From assembly GCA_019119335.1 (NCBI GenBank), contig DWXF01000050.1:62001-126000 (forward strand): a stretch of DNA of 64,000 nt. The letters run 5' to 3'. Below the pieces are notes generated by a model. The model saw only the letters and a list, made by a program, of their open reading frames with translations, made no database searches and had not been told where the DNA came from. This document shows positions 44,242-51,943 of the stretch, piece by piece. This stretch comes from Candidatus Flavonifractor merdavium. Its GTDB lineage: Bacteria; Bacillota; Clostridia; Oscillospirales; Oscillospiraceae. The translations under genes were made by a program, and so were the position numbers. Each line of letters starts with the position of its first letter. The stretch's first letter is position 1.

Positions 44242-44813
44242 GTCTTATGCAGGGGTGGGCCCTCCAGGGAAATCACCCGGTCGCACAGCTCCACCACCGC
44301 TTTCTCGTGGCTGGACAGCACCACCGGCACCCCCAGGGACTTTATGCGCCCCAGGATCCGCTCCGCCCGTGGGGCGTCCACCCCGGTGAAGGGCTCGTCC
44401 AGCAGCAGCAGGCCCCCTCCCAGAGCCAGGGTCCGGGCCAGGGCCAGCCGCCGTCCCATGCCGCCGGACAGGGCGGCGGGACAGGCCTGTTCCTCCCCCG
44501 CCAGCTCCACCAGCTCCAGCCAGCGGGAGACCTCCCCCCGGCGGCTTTTGGGCAGCACGTCGGAGATATGCTGGCCCACCGTCCTCCATGGGAGGAGCCG
44601 GTCCTCCTGAAAGAGGATCATCGGGTTTCGGGGCACGGTCACCGTCCCCTCCTCCACACGCTGGAGCCCCGCCAGCACCCGCAGCAGGGTGGTCTTGCCG
44701 CAGCCCGAGGGTCCCGACAGGGCGGTGAGGCCGCTGTCTGGCAGTTCCAGTGAAAACCGGTCCAGTACCATCTTTTCCTCAAAACGCACCGTAATATTTT
44801 GGACAGCAATCAC
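44226..44813 (-). CDS. ABC transporter ATP-binding protein (nitrate/sulfonate/taurine type)
   Basis: 195 aa, a minimal ABC ATPase. Walker [12 protein letters not shown], signature motif [13 protein letters not shown], Walker [10 protein letters not shown], switch His in LSSHEKAV. It is shorter than SsuB/TauB (about 250) because the C-terminal extension is missing. GTG start at 44813 overlaps the permease stop as GTGA. It drives import through the permease at 44810. Confidence 0.9.
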   Translation of the reverse strand: MIAVQNITVRFEEKMVLDRFSLELPDSGLTALSGPSGCGKTTLLRVLAGLQRVEEGTVTVPRNPMILFQEDRLLPWRTVGQHISDVLPKSRRGEVSRWLELVELAGEEQACPAALSGGMGRRLALARTLALGGGLLLLDEPFTGVDAPRAERILGRIKSLGVPVVLSSHEKAVVELCDRVISLEGPPLHKTSPAV

Positions 44814-45604
44814 GTCTTCTCCCCTCCCAGCCGCCGGAACAGGGTCCCCATAGCCCGCTCCAGCACGAAACTGAGGGCCACCACCGTCACCGTCCAGGCG
44901 AACAGATCGGGGGTCTCCATGGTGATCTTGGCCCGGTAGAGCCTGGTGCCGATGGCCAGCTTGGGCAGGCAGAGCACCTCGGCGGCCACCCCCGCTTTCC
45001 AGGCCAGACCCAGGGCGGTGGCGCAGCCGCTGGCAAAGTAGGGCAGCACCGAGGGGCCGTAGATCAGGCCCACGGTTTTACCCCGCCCGAACCGGTAGGC
45101 CTTCGCCAGCTCCAGCAGCTTGGGGTCAGTCTGGGCGATGCCCTTGCCCACATTGCCCCACAGCACCGGCAGCACCATCAGGGCGGACACGATGGCGGGC
45201 ACCATTCCGGTGGTAGGGGCCCACAGCAGCACCAGCACAATGAAGGAGGCCACCGGGATGGCCCGCACCACTTTGACGGCGGGGGTGAGCACCCAGTCCG
45301 CCGGGGCAAAGGCGGCGGTGGCCACCGCCGCGGCGGTGCCGACGGCGGCCCCCAGGGCGAACCCGGCAAAGATCCGGCCCAGGCTCATCCCTGCCGCCTG
45401 CCAGAAGGCTGGCTCCTGTATCAGCGTCCCAAGCCGTCCGGCCACCTCCAGGGGGCCGGGCAGCAGCAGAGAGCCGTAGCCCTCGGTGCGCCAGTCCATG
45501 AAAACCGCCCCAAGCTGCCAAACCCCCAGCCAGAAGGCCAGGGGTATGACAACACGCAGTATTTTATTCCGGGTCTTATTCCGCGATGTAGTAGAATCCG
45601 TCAT
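44810..45604 (-). CDS. ABC transporter permease (SsuC/TauC type)
   Basis: 264 aa with about six membrane helices. The EAA-type cytoplasmic loop is [20 protein letters not shown], followed by [22 protein letters not shown] as in nitrate/sulfonate permeases. The ATG at 45604 lies inside the 3' end of the binding-protein gene (29-nt overlap) with GGAGG upstream, so translation is coupled. Substrate cannot be told; the group includes sulfonates, nitrate, thiamine precursors and others. Confidence 0.88.
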   Translation of the reverse strand: MTDSTTSRNKTRNKILRVVIPLAFWLGVWQLGAVFMDWRTEGYGSLLLPGPLEVAGRLGTLIQEPAFWQAAGMSLGRIFAGFALGAAVGTAAAVATAAFAPADWVLTPAVKVVRAIPVASFIVLVLLWAPTTGMVPAIVSALMVLPVLWGNVGKGIAQTDPKLLELAKAYRFGRGKTVGLIYGPSVLPYFASGCATALGLAWKAGVAAEVLCLPKLAIGTRLYRAKITMETPDLFAWTVTVVALSFVLERAMGTLFRRLGGEKT

Positions 45605-46616
45605 CGGGGATGGAACCTCCAATGGATTCGGGGTCGGCGGCGAAGAGCACCTCGTAGTAGCTGGAGATGGACTTCATATCCTGGCCGGCCACGAAGATCA
45701 TATTGGCCTGGGGAATGGCGGCCTGGGCGATGGCGGCCTTAGGCACGATGCCGTACTGCTCGATAAGGGCGGCCCCCTCCTCCGGGTTGTCCTTGATATA
45801 GTTGATGGAGGCCTCATACTCGGCGAGGAAATCCTGCACCGCCTGGGGATTTTCCTGGGCAAACTGGGTGCGCACCACCACACAGCCCATGGTGAAGGTG
45901 CCGTTGGCCCCGGACTGGGTCCAGGCGTCGCTCAGGTCGATGGCGTCCCGCACGTCGCTGTTCTGCATGAGCACGGTGGTGGCGGCGGGGACAGGAAGCA
46001 TGCACAGGTCGATCTCGCCGGAGGCCATCAGAGAGGTGACCTCCTCGCTGGTTTTCCACTGAATGTCCACATCAGCATCGGGATCCAGACCGTTCTGGGT
46101 CAGCAGATAGTCCAGCACGTACTCGGTGTTGGTGCCCTGGTTGATGGCGTACAGGGTCTTGCCGTTCAGGTCAGCCAGAGAGTTTACCGTGTTCCCGTTC
46201 TCCAGGATGTGGAGCACTCCCAGGGTGTTCAGGGCCAGCAGCTGCACCTTGCCCGTCTTGTTGTACAGGTTGGCGGCCACGTTGGTGGGCAGGGCGGCGA
46301 TATCCAGCTCCCCGTTGTTCAGCTTAGGCAGGATGTCGTTTGCCGGGTCGGAGCCCAGGGTGACGGTGTAGTGGTTGACGGTCTCACCGGCGTCATTGTC
46401 GGAGAGCAGCTTGGCCGCTCCCATGCCGGTGGGGCCGTTGAGCAGGCCCAGGTTGATGTTGGCGCCCTCCTGGGTGGGCGTTTCGGGGACCTGGCTCTCC
46501 GCCACAGGGGTGGTCTCAGCAGGAGGGGTGGACTCCTCCGGAGCCTCCTTGGGGCCGCAGGCGGTCAGGCCCAGGGCCAGCGCCAGGGCTAATGTCAGAG
46601 AAAACAGCTTTTTCAT
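45576..46616 (-). CDS. ABC transporter substrate-binding lipoprotein
   Basis: 346 aa. Lipoprotein signal with lipobox LTAC (Cys20). A Pro/Thr/Glu linker is followed by a periplasmic-binding fold of the NMT1/SsuA type (NINLGLLNGPTGMGAAKLLS, PTNVAANLYNKTGKVQLLAL). Such proteins catch sulfonates, thiamine precursors or similar small molecules outside the membrane and hand them to the permease. 16 nt after the crp/fnr-type regulator stop; AGGAAGAGG precedes the ATG. Confidence 0.88.
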   Translation of the reverse strand: MKKLFSLTLALALALGLTACGPKEAPEESTPPAETTPVAESQVPETPTQEGANINLGLLNGPTGMGAAKLLSDNDAGETVNHYTVTLGSDPANDILPKLNNGELDIAALPTNVAANLYNKTGKVQLLALNTLGVLHILENGNTVNSLADLNGKTLYAINQGTNTEYVLDYLLTQNGLDPDADVDIQWKTSEEVTSLMASGEIDLCMLPVPAATTVLMQNSDVRDAIDLSDAWTQSGANGTFTMGCVVVRTQFAQENPQAVQDFLAEYEASINYIKDNPEEGAALIEQYGIVPKAAIAQAAIPQANMIFVAGQDMKSISSYYEVLFAADPESIGGSIPDDGFYYIAE

Positions 46617-46632
46617 ATGAGCCTCTTCCTTT

Positions 46633-47280
46633 CTACAAATGTTCCAGGGCCGTCTGATCCAAAATCCGAATGGTCCGCCCCCGGTGCGCGATGGCGCCCC
46701 GGTCCCGCAGGTCATCCAGAGCCCGGTAGAGGGAGGCCCGGCTCACCCCCAGCCGTCCGGCCAGACCGGTGAGGGAGCAGTCCAGCTCCACCCTCCCCTC
46801 CCCCTCGTGGGCCAGCAGGTACTGGGCCACCTTCCGCCCGGCGGTGCCGGCGGTGAGGGCGTCGATCTTGCCGGAGAGAAACCAGATGCGCTGGGACAGG
46901 TAGGTCACGTAATTCCGCCCCACCTGGGGCCAGCGTTCCATCCACTCCTCCACCAGCGCCTGGGGAAAGAGCAGCAGCCGGCAGGTGGACCGGGCGGTGA
47001 GAGTGGTGGCGTAGTCCGGCCGCTGATAGAACAGCGCCGCCGCGCCGAACAGGTCGCCCCGCTTGAGTACGCTCATGATCAGCGCGCCCTTGCTCACCTG
47101 CACCGACCCCTCCAGCACCACCCCCAGGCAGCGCTGGAAGTGGCGGGGATCGTAGATGACCTCCCCCTTGGCAGCCGTCCGGCGGAGCACCCGGGGATCG
47201 GTAAGGGCGGCTTGGGCCGTCTCCGGCGCGCCCTGAAACAGAAAGATCCCCTCCAGCAGGGACTCCTCATGTTCCGCCAT
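46633..47280 (-). CDS. Crp/Fnr-family transcriptional regulator
   Basis: 215 aa. N-terminal cyclic-nucleotide-type beta-barrel (GVVLEGSVQVSKGALIMSVL, KRGDLFGAAALFYQRPDYAT), a dimerisation helix, and a C-terminal winged HTH (SLTGLAGRLGVSRASLYRAL). No Fnr-type four-cysteine cluster at the N-terminus, so oxygen sensing by Fe-S is unlikely. It heads the operon with the ABC importer and probably controls it; an inverted repeat overlaps its own -10. Start at 47280 chosen for GGAGGGA. Confidence 0.88.
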   Translation of the reverse strand: MAEHEESLLEGIFLFQGAPETAQAALTDPRVLRRTAAKGEVIYDPRHFQRCLGVVLEGSVQVSKGALIMSVLKRGDLFGAAALFYQRPDYATTLTARSTCRLLLFPQALVEEWMERWPQVGRNYVTYLSQRIWFLSGKIDALTAGTAGRKVAQYLLAHEGEGRVELDCSLTGLAGRLGVSRASLYRALDDLRDRGAIAHRGRTIRILDQTALEHL

Positions 47281-47310
47281 TTCCAGTCGATCCCTCCATT
47301 TTTGTCTCAG

Positions 47311-47349
47311 ATGGTACAATTAGTCTACCATGCTTTTGGAAAAAGTCAA
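47311..47349 (-). promoter_or_regulatory. Promoter of the Crp/Fnr-ABC operon with candidate operator
   Basis: Minus strand -35 TTGACT (47344-47349), 16-nt spacer, -10 TAGACT (47322-47327). The dyad ATGGTA-N9-TACCAT at 47311-47331 covers the -10, consistent with autoregulation by the adjacent Crp/Fnr protein. Confidence 0.65.
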
Positions 47350-47400
47350 GCGCCATTTCCCCCTCATCCCCATACAATGGGGAGAAAGGAGGCGTCAGTC

Positions 47401-47691
47401 ATGCCAAAAAATTGCTGTCACAACCGGGAGCAGCTGCTCCAGCGGGCCCGCCGGACGGCGCAGGAGCTGCTGGAGCGCCGGGAGGAGCTGGAGCCGCCCT
47501 GTGAAGAGGAGGCCATGAAGCGGTACATACACCCCATTCCCTGCTGCTGTCCCCCCTGCCCGTCGGGGTGCGAGACGGATCTGGACGGGGTGCTGGAGGC
47601 TCTGGCCCGGCAGAACCAGCTGCTGCTGGACATTCTAGGGGCGGTAAACGCCCTCAGCGCGGCGGTGCTCAGCATCCAGTCCCGCATGTGA
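47401..47691 (+). CDS. Small cysteine-rich protein of unknown function
   Basis: 96 aa. Cys5-Cys6 near the start, Cys34, then a dense cluster IPCCCPPCPSGCETD at about residues 47-61. An amphipathic helix (EQLLQRARRTAQELLERREE) lies before the cluster and a hydrophobic helix (LLDILGAVNALSAAVLSIQS) after it. AAAGGAGG lies 9 nt before the ATG; a terminator follows. I do not recognise the family. The cluster could bind metal or form disulfides as in spore-coat or small secreted proteins, but there is no signal peptide. Confidence 0.75.
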   Translation: MPKNCCHNREQLLQRARRTAQELLERREELEPPCEEEAMKRYIHPIPCCCPPCPSGCETDLDGVLEALARQNQLLLDILGAVNALSAAVLSIQSRM

Positions 47692-47692
47692 G

Positions 47693-47721
47693 AAAAGCCC
47701 GCGGCTGCCGCGGGCTTTTTT
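47693..47721 (+). terminator. Terminator after the Cys-rich gene
   Basis: AAAAGCCCGCGG / CCGCGGGCTTTT with a CTG loop and T6 run. Confidence 0.92.
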
Positions 47722-47753
47722 CTGACAATATTCTGAATCTGAGAAACTTTCTC

Positions 47754-47782
47754 TTGTCACAGCCCGTCTAATTGGGTATACT
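47754..47782 (+). promoter_or_regulatory. Promoter of the LCP-family gene
   Basis: -35 TTGTCA (47754-47759), 17-nt spacer, -10 TATACT (47777-47782). Confidence 0.8.
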
Positions 47783-47844
47783 GAAAGCTAGTTGTTGACA
47801 CAACAAAGCGATTTTGCACACAAGATAAGAAAGGGGCGCCCCCC

Positions 47845-48957
47845 ATGGCCCAGAGAGGGAGATCCACCAGAGCAACCGCACACACCCGCAAAAAAAAGAA
47901 GCGCCGCCGCTCCCCCCTGGGGCGGCTGGGCCGCATCCTGTACTGTATGCTGGTGGCGTTGTCCGCAGTAATCGTGGTCACTTACGCCGGGGTACGCATT
48001 GCCGCCCGGCCGCCGGAGGTGGCCGACCACACGCCGGCCTCCAACGGCAGAGACAACCCGGCGGAGGCCGCCGGCTCTCCCGCCGCCTCGGTGGACCCCG
48101 GCCCCCAGCGAAAGGAACAGACCTACACCTTCCTGCTGGTGGCCAGCGACCAGGTCAGCGGCAACACCGACACCATGATGGTCCTCACCTACGACACGGT
48201 GAACCAGACCGCCGGACTGGTCTCCCTCCCCCGGGACACCATGATCGACGGCGTGAAGGAGTCTGACGGCAGCCACTTCTACAAGCTCAACGGTACCTAC
48301 GCCTACAACGGTATCGAGGGGCTGAAGGAGGAGGTGTCCCAGATTCTGGGCATCCCCATTGACTTTTATGTGAAGGTGAAGACCCGGGGCTTTGTGAAGC
48401 TGGTGGACGCCATCGGCGGCGTGGACTTCAACGTGCCGGTGAATATGAACTATGAGGACCCCACCCAGGACCTGTATATCCACTTCAACAAGGGCATGCA
48501 GTGGCTGTCCGGCTCCGACGCGCTGAAGGTGGCCCGCTGCCGGCAGAACTCCTACTACGACGAAGCCGCCGGCAAGTGGAAAACCTATGACGCCTACTCC
48601 AACGCCGACATCGGCCGCACCGAGACCCAGCGCAGCCTGCTCACCGCGGTGCTGAAAAAGGCCTTGTCCCAGCCCCAGAAGCTGCCTACCTACTACGACA
48701 TTTTCCTGGAGAACGTCCAGACCGACCTGAGCGCCAACGACCTGCTGTACTTTGCGGAAAAGGCCCTGTATTTTGATTTCTCCAGCGGCCTCACCACCTC
48801 GGTGCTGCCGGGCGACGGCACCGTAACCTACCACGGCTGGACCTACTGCTATGAGCTCTATCCCGACCAGCTGCTGGAACTGATCAACACCCAGGGCATC
48901 AATCCCTATACCACCGACATCACCGCCGACATGCTCACCCTCGCCCAAAAGAGCTGA
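47845..48957 (+). CDS. LytR-CpsA-Psr (LCP) family glycopolymer ligase
   Basis: 370 aa. Lys/Arg-rich cytoplasmic start, one membrane helix (about 31-52), a short linker, and the LCP domain: ASDQVSGNTDTMMVLTYDTV, SLPRDTMI (with the conserved Arg-Asp), YVKVKTRGFVKLVDAIGGVD, and a late RTETQRSLL. LCP enzymes attach teichoic acids or capsule polymers to peptidoglycan from lipid-linked precursors. Monocistronic, with AAGGGGCGCC before the ATG. Confidence 0.92.
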   Translation: MAQRGRSTRATAHTRKKKKRRRSPLGRLGRILYCMLVALSAVIVVTYAGVRIAARPPEVADHTPASNGRDNPAEAAGSPAASVDPGPQRKEQTYTFLLVASDQVSGNTDTMMVLTYDTVNQTAGLVSLPRDTMIDGVKESDGSHFYKLNGTYAYNGIEGLKEEVSQILGIPIDFYVKVKTRGFVKLVDAIGGVDFNVPVNMNYEDPTQDLYIHFNKGMQWLSGSDALKVARCRQNSYYDEAAGKWKTYDAYSNADIGRTETQRSLLTAVLKKALSQPQKLPTYYDIFLENVQTDLSANDLLYFAEKALYFDFSSGLTTSVLPGDGTVTYHGWTYCYELYPDQLLELINTQGINPYTTDITADMLTLAQKS

Positions 48958-48965
48958 CACGGAAA

Positions 48966-48995
48966 AAGGCCCGCCGCAGACACGCGGCGGGCCTT
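48966..48995. terminator. Bidirectional terminator between the LCP gene and galU
   Basis: AAGGCCCGCCGC-AGACAC-GCGGCGGGCCTT, 12-bp perfect stem; 8 nt from the LCP stop and 3 nt from the convergent galU stop. Confidence 0.9.
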
Positions 48996-48998
48996 CTC

Positions 48999-49880
48999 TT
49001 ATCCTTTGTGTTCCAGCTGGGCGGCCTTTTCTTTCAAGAACTGCCGGAGCCACGCGGCAGTGGCCTTATGCTCCAGGGCGAAGTCGATGGTGGCCTCCAG
49101 GAAGCCGCAGATGTTGCCGGTGTCGTAGCGGCGGCCCTCAAAGTCCACCGCCACCATCCGGTTCTTCTTGCACAACTCCCGCAGGCCGTCGGTGAGCTGG
49201 ATCTCCCCGCCGTACCCCGGCTTCACATTCTCCAGAATATCAAAGATCTCGGGGGTGAGCACGTAGCGGCCCAGAATGGCGTAGTTGGAGAACATCTGCT
49301 GGGGGGTGGGCTTCTCGTTCATGTCGGACACGTCGAAGATCCGCTCCTCCAGGGGCTGCACCTTTACCGAGGAGTAGCGGGAGATGGCCTCGGTGGACAC
49401 CTTCTGCACCCCCACGGCGGAGGCGCCGTATTTCTCCGCCCCCTCAATGAGCTGGAGGGTCACCGGCTTCTGGGCCCGCATGATGTCGTCGCCCAGCAGC
49501 ACCGCGAAGGGCTCGTCCCCCACAAACCGCTTGGCCCGGTAGATGGCGTGACCCAGGCCGCGGGTCTCCTTCTGGCGCACGTAGAAGATGTTGGCCAGGT
49601 CGGCGGCCCGGCGGACCTCCACCAGCTCCCGCTCCTTGCCCGACTGGAGCAGACGGGTCTCCAGCTCGGGGTAGTAGTCAAAATAGTCGTCCATGGCGGA
49701 CTTGGCCCGGTTGGTGACAATGAGGATATCCTCAATGCCGGAGGCCACCGCCTCCTCGATGATATACTGGATCACCGGCTTGTCCACCATGGGGAGCATC
49801 TCCTTGGGTACGGTCTTGGTGGCGGGCAGCATCCGGGTACCCAGACCGGCGGCGGGAATGACGGCTTTACGGACTTTCAT
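48999..49880 (-). CDS. galU: UTP--glucose-1-phosphate uridylyltransferase
   Basis: 293 aa. Nucleotidyltransferase signature AAGLGTRMLPATKTVPKEML at residues 11-30, metal site in LLGDDIM, then KPGYGGEIQLTDGL, all GalU hallmarks. It makes UDP-glucose from UTP and glucose-1-phosphate for cell-envelope polymers, fitting the LCP, LTA-synthase-like and lipid-kinase genes nearby. 37 nt after queT in the same direction; AAGGAGGAGC before ATG. Confidence 0.96.
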   Translation of the reverse strand: MKVRKAVIPAAGLGTRMLPATKTVPKEMLPMVDKPVIQYIIEEAVASGIEDILIVTNRAKSAMDDYFDYYPELETRLLQSGKERELVEVRRAADLANIFYVRQKETRGLGHAIYRAKRFVGDEPFAVLLGDDIMRAQKPVTLQLIEGAEKYGASAVGVQKVSTEAISRYSSVKVQPLEERIFDVSDMNEKPTPQQMFSNYAILGRYVLTPEIFDILENVKPGYGGEIQLTDGLRELCKKNRMVAVDFEGRRYDTGNICGFLEATIDFALEHKATAAWLRQFLKEKAAQLEHKG

Positions 49881-49917
49881 AACAGCTCCTCCTTGTCATA
49901 CGCCGGGCAAAGCCGCC

Positions 49918-50445
49918 TCAGAAGTGTGCCAGGCGGCGCTCCGGGATCATGGTTCTGAAATAGCGCACCTTGGGCAGGGCCAGCAGAAGGACCGTCCCCA
50001 GTACGTAGCAGGCCGCCACCTCGCCCACCGCGAAGGTGGCCGCGTTGAAGCCGCAGGCCGCCCAGAAGGCGTCGTTGACGGCGCCCACCTCGGCCCAGGA
50101 CCACATGGGAGCCAGGATGACCATGTTGACCAGCACCGGGGGCAGGGCCGCCAGATACCACCGGGGCATCCGGGCGGTGAGGAAGGCGGCGATGGCGGTG
50201 GCCAGAGTTCCCAGCACCATGTCCAGGGGACCGTAGGGGGAGAGCAGGTTGGTGATCAGGCAGCCCAGAGCCAGGCCCGGCGCGGTGGCCGGGAACAGGA
50301 AGGGCAGCACAGTCAGCGCCTCGGCAAACCGGATCTGCACCACTCCGAAGGTGAGGCCGAAGATGTTGCCGAAGTAGCCCAGTACGGCGTACAGGGCGGC
50401 CACCAGAGCCGCCAGGGTCAGGTCTTTCGTGGTAAACTTGCGCAT
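49918..50445 (-). CDS. queT: QueT-family queuosine-precursor transporter
   Basis: 175 aa with about five membrane helices. [20 protein letters not shown] near the start, IRFAEALTVLPFL and LITNLLSPYGPLDMVLGTLA are typical QueT sequences. It is the membrane (S) component of an ECF-type importer for queuosine precursors, often preQ1. The ATG at 50445 has GGAGG at 50457-50461. The leader folds like a preQ1 riboswitch, which supports the assignment. Confidence 0.9.
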   Translation of the reverse strand: MRKFTTKDLTLAALVAALYAVLGYFGNIFGLTFGVVQIRFAEALTVLPFLFPATAPGLALGCLITNLLSPYGPLDMVLGTLATAIAAFLTARMPRWYLAALPPVLVNMVILAPMWSWAEVGAVNDAFWAACGFNAATFAVGEVAACYVLGTVLLLALPKVRYFRTMIPERRLAHF

Positions 50446-50447
50446 GA

Positions 50448-50557
50448 TGTTTGATTCCTCCATTTTCGTATTTAGAGAACCGCGGGCGGCCTTGGGACCG
50501 AAGCCGCGGAACGAACACGGCACAGCCGTGCTTGGACCGGGTGTGGAGACCAGTCGG
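50448..50557 (-). promoter_or_regulatory. Candidate preQ1 riboswitch (class III-like) in the queT leader
   Basis: Within the queT leader, on the minus strand: P1 GACTGG / CCGGTC (50550-50555 with 50535-50540) closes the loop TCTCCACAC, whose TCTCC can pair with the queT ribosome-binding site GGAGG (50457-50461) to make a long-range pseudoknot. Two more hairpins (CACGGC / GCCGTG, and CCGCGGC / GCCGC...CCGCGG) are inserted between. That plan, an H-type pseudoknot holding the Shine-Dalgarno sequence with a side domain, is how preQ1-III RNAs work. Class assignment is inference. Confidence 0.55.
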
Positions 50558-50561
50558 AGGT

Positions 50562-50590
50562 ATTGTACCATGTTTCCGCCGGGAAGTAAA
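50562..50590 (-). promoter_or_regulatory. queT promoter
   Basis: Minus strand -35 TTTACT (50585-50590), 17-nt spacer, -10 TACAAT (50562-50567). The predicted start is just before P1 of the leader RNA. Confidence 0.75.
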
Positions 50591-50602
50591 GCGGACAAAA
50601 AA

Positions 50603-50625
50603 GGGGCGCGGCCACGCCGCGCCCC
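50603..50625 (-). terminator. Terminator after the guanine deaminase-like gene
   Basis: GGGGCGCGGC-GTG-GCCGCGCCCC with T6 on the minus strand, 6 nt beyond the stop. Confidence 0.93.
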
Positions 50626-50631
50626 CAGGGC

Positions 50632-51906
50632 TTATTCCATTGTGTCAAAGGGCTTTTCCACCAAAACGCCGCCGCAGTAGCGGGCGGCGATGTCCCGGTC
50701 GTCCCCGTCGCAGAGGAATTGCTCCAACCGCTCCACAGGGGTGCGCTCCAGCAGGTCCTCCGCCGGATCCGGGGCGAGCACCAAAGCGTCGAACTGGAAG
50801 CCGGGCTCAAAGCTCCCCACCTGTCCCAGAAAGGCCCCGCTCCCCCGGGTGGCCAGGTAAAAGCTCTCCGTCAGAGTCAGGTGGGCCTCCTCCGGGTGGG
50901 AGAGCCAGCGCACCTTGGACAGAGCGGTGGCGGCGGCCACGCTGCGGTTCATGGCGGCGGTATGGCCTCCGGCCACGTCGCTGGCCACGCAGCAGCGCAG
51001 CCCCTCCTCCAGGTTCCGCCGCAGGGGCATCACCCCGCTGGACAGGTTCACGTTGGAGCAGGGACAGTGGGCCAGGGTGACCCCCTTCTCCCGCAGAAGC
51101 GCCTTCTCCCCGTCGGAAAGGTAGATGGCGTGGGCCATGATGGTTTTATCCTTCCGCAGCAGGCCAAAATCTTCGTATACCTGAGTGTAGGTGGGGATGT
51201 CCGGATGGAGCTGGCGCACCCAGTCCACCTCACTGGGGTTTTCCGACAGGTGGGACTGCACCGGCAGGTCGTACCGCTCCCCCAGCCGTCCCAGGCCCTC
51301 CATCAGCGCTGCGGTGGTGGAGGGGACGAACCGGGGGGTGAGGATGAAGCCCACGTGCTTCAGCTCCGCCCGGCTGCGGCAGACGAGCTCCTCGGTGTCC
51401 GCCAGAGAGGCCGCCGTCTCCTCCCGCAGGTTGTCGGCGGCATTGCGGTCCATGTTCACCTTGCCCACCAGGCCCCGCAGGCCGCTCTGCTCGGTGAGCT
51501 CCATCAGGGCCCAGGCCGCCTCCTTGTGGATGGTGGCAAAGGCGGAAAACCGCATGGTGCCCGCCGCCCACAGCCGGTTGAGAAAGATCTTCCAGGCCCG
51601 CCGGGCAAAGTCCAGGTCCCGGAACCTGGCCTCCAGGGGGAAGGTATAGGTGTCCAGCCAGTCCAGCAGCCGGGTATCGTAGCCGATGCCCCGGTTGAGG
51701 AACTGGGGGGCGTGGATGTGCAGGTCGTTGAAGGCCGGGATGATCACCTTGCCGCTCCAGTCCTCCACCGGCTGCCCGGCGTACTCTGGGGGCAGCTGGT
51801 CATAGATGCCCGTCACGGTCTCCCCGCTGGTGACCAGCCAGGCATTTTCCCGCACCTCCAGCCGGTCCATGGCCGGCATCCAGATAAAGTTGCCTTTGAG
51901 AATCAT
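50632..51906 (-). CDS. Guanine deaminase-like amidohydrolase
   Basis: 424 aa metal-dependent amidohydrolase. Zinc ligands in NDLHIHAPQF (family DxHxH) and the later HLSEN, HAIYL and SDVAGG. The sequence PRFVPSTT and the HAPQF motif are typical of guanine deaminase (guanine to xanthine). Some relatives act on other purines or aminated rings, so the substrate is not certain. Start at 51906 (MILKGNFIW) is preceded by AAAGGAAG. It is the last gene of the DUF815-TraB-guaD group. Confidence 0.82.
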   Translation of the reverse strand: MILKGNFIWMPAMDRLEVRENAWLVTSGETVTGIYDQLPPEYAGQPVEDWSGKVIIPAFNDLHIHAPQFLNRGIGYDTRLLDWLDTYTFPLEARFRDLDFARRAWKIFLNRLWAAGTMRFSAFATIHKEAAWALMELTEQSGLRGLVGKVNMDRNAADNLREETAASLADTEELVCRSRAELKHVGFILTPRFVPSTTAALMEGLGRLGERYDLPVQSHLSENPSEVDWVRQLHPDIPTYTQVYEDFGLLRKDKTIMAHAIYLSDGEKALLREKGVTLAHCPCSNVNLSSGVMPLRRNLEEGLRCCVASDVAGGHTAAMNRSVAAATALSKVRWLSHPEEAHLTLTESFYLATRGSGAFLGQVGSFEPGFQFDALVLAPDPAEDLLERTPVERLEQFLCDGDDRDIAARYCGGVLVEKPFDTME

Positions 51907-51943
51907 GCTTATCTTCCTTTGGCACAAAGCTCAATCAGGGCTT

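Noticed and set aside
50556..50560. CCTCC that could pair with the queT Shine-Dalgarno
   Set aside because: It lies between the -10 and the predicted transcription start, so it is probably not in the RNA. The TCTCC in the P1 loop is the better partner.
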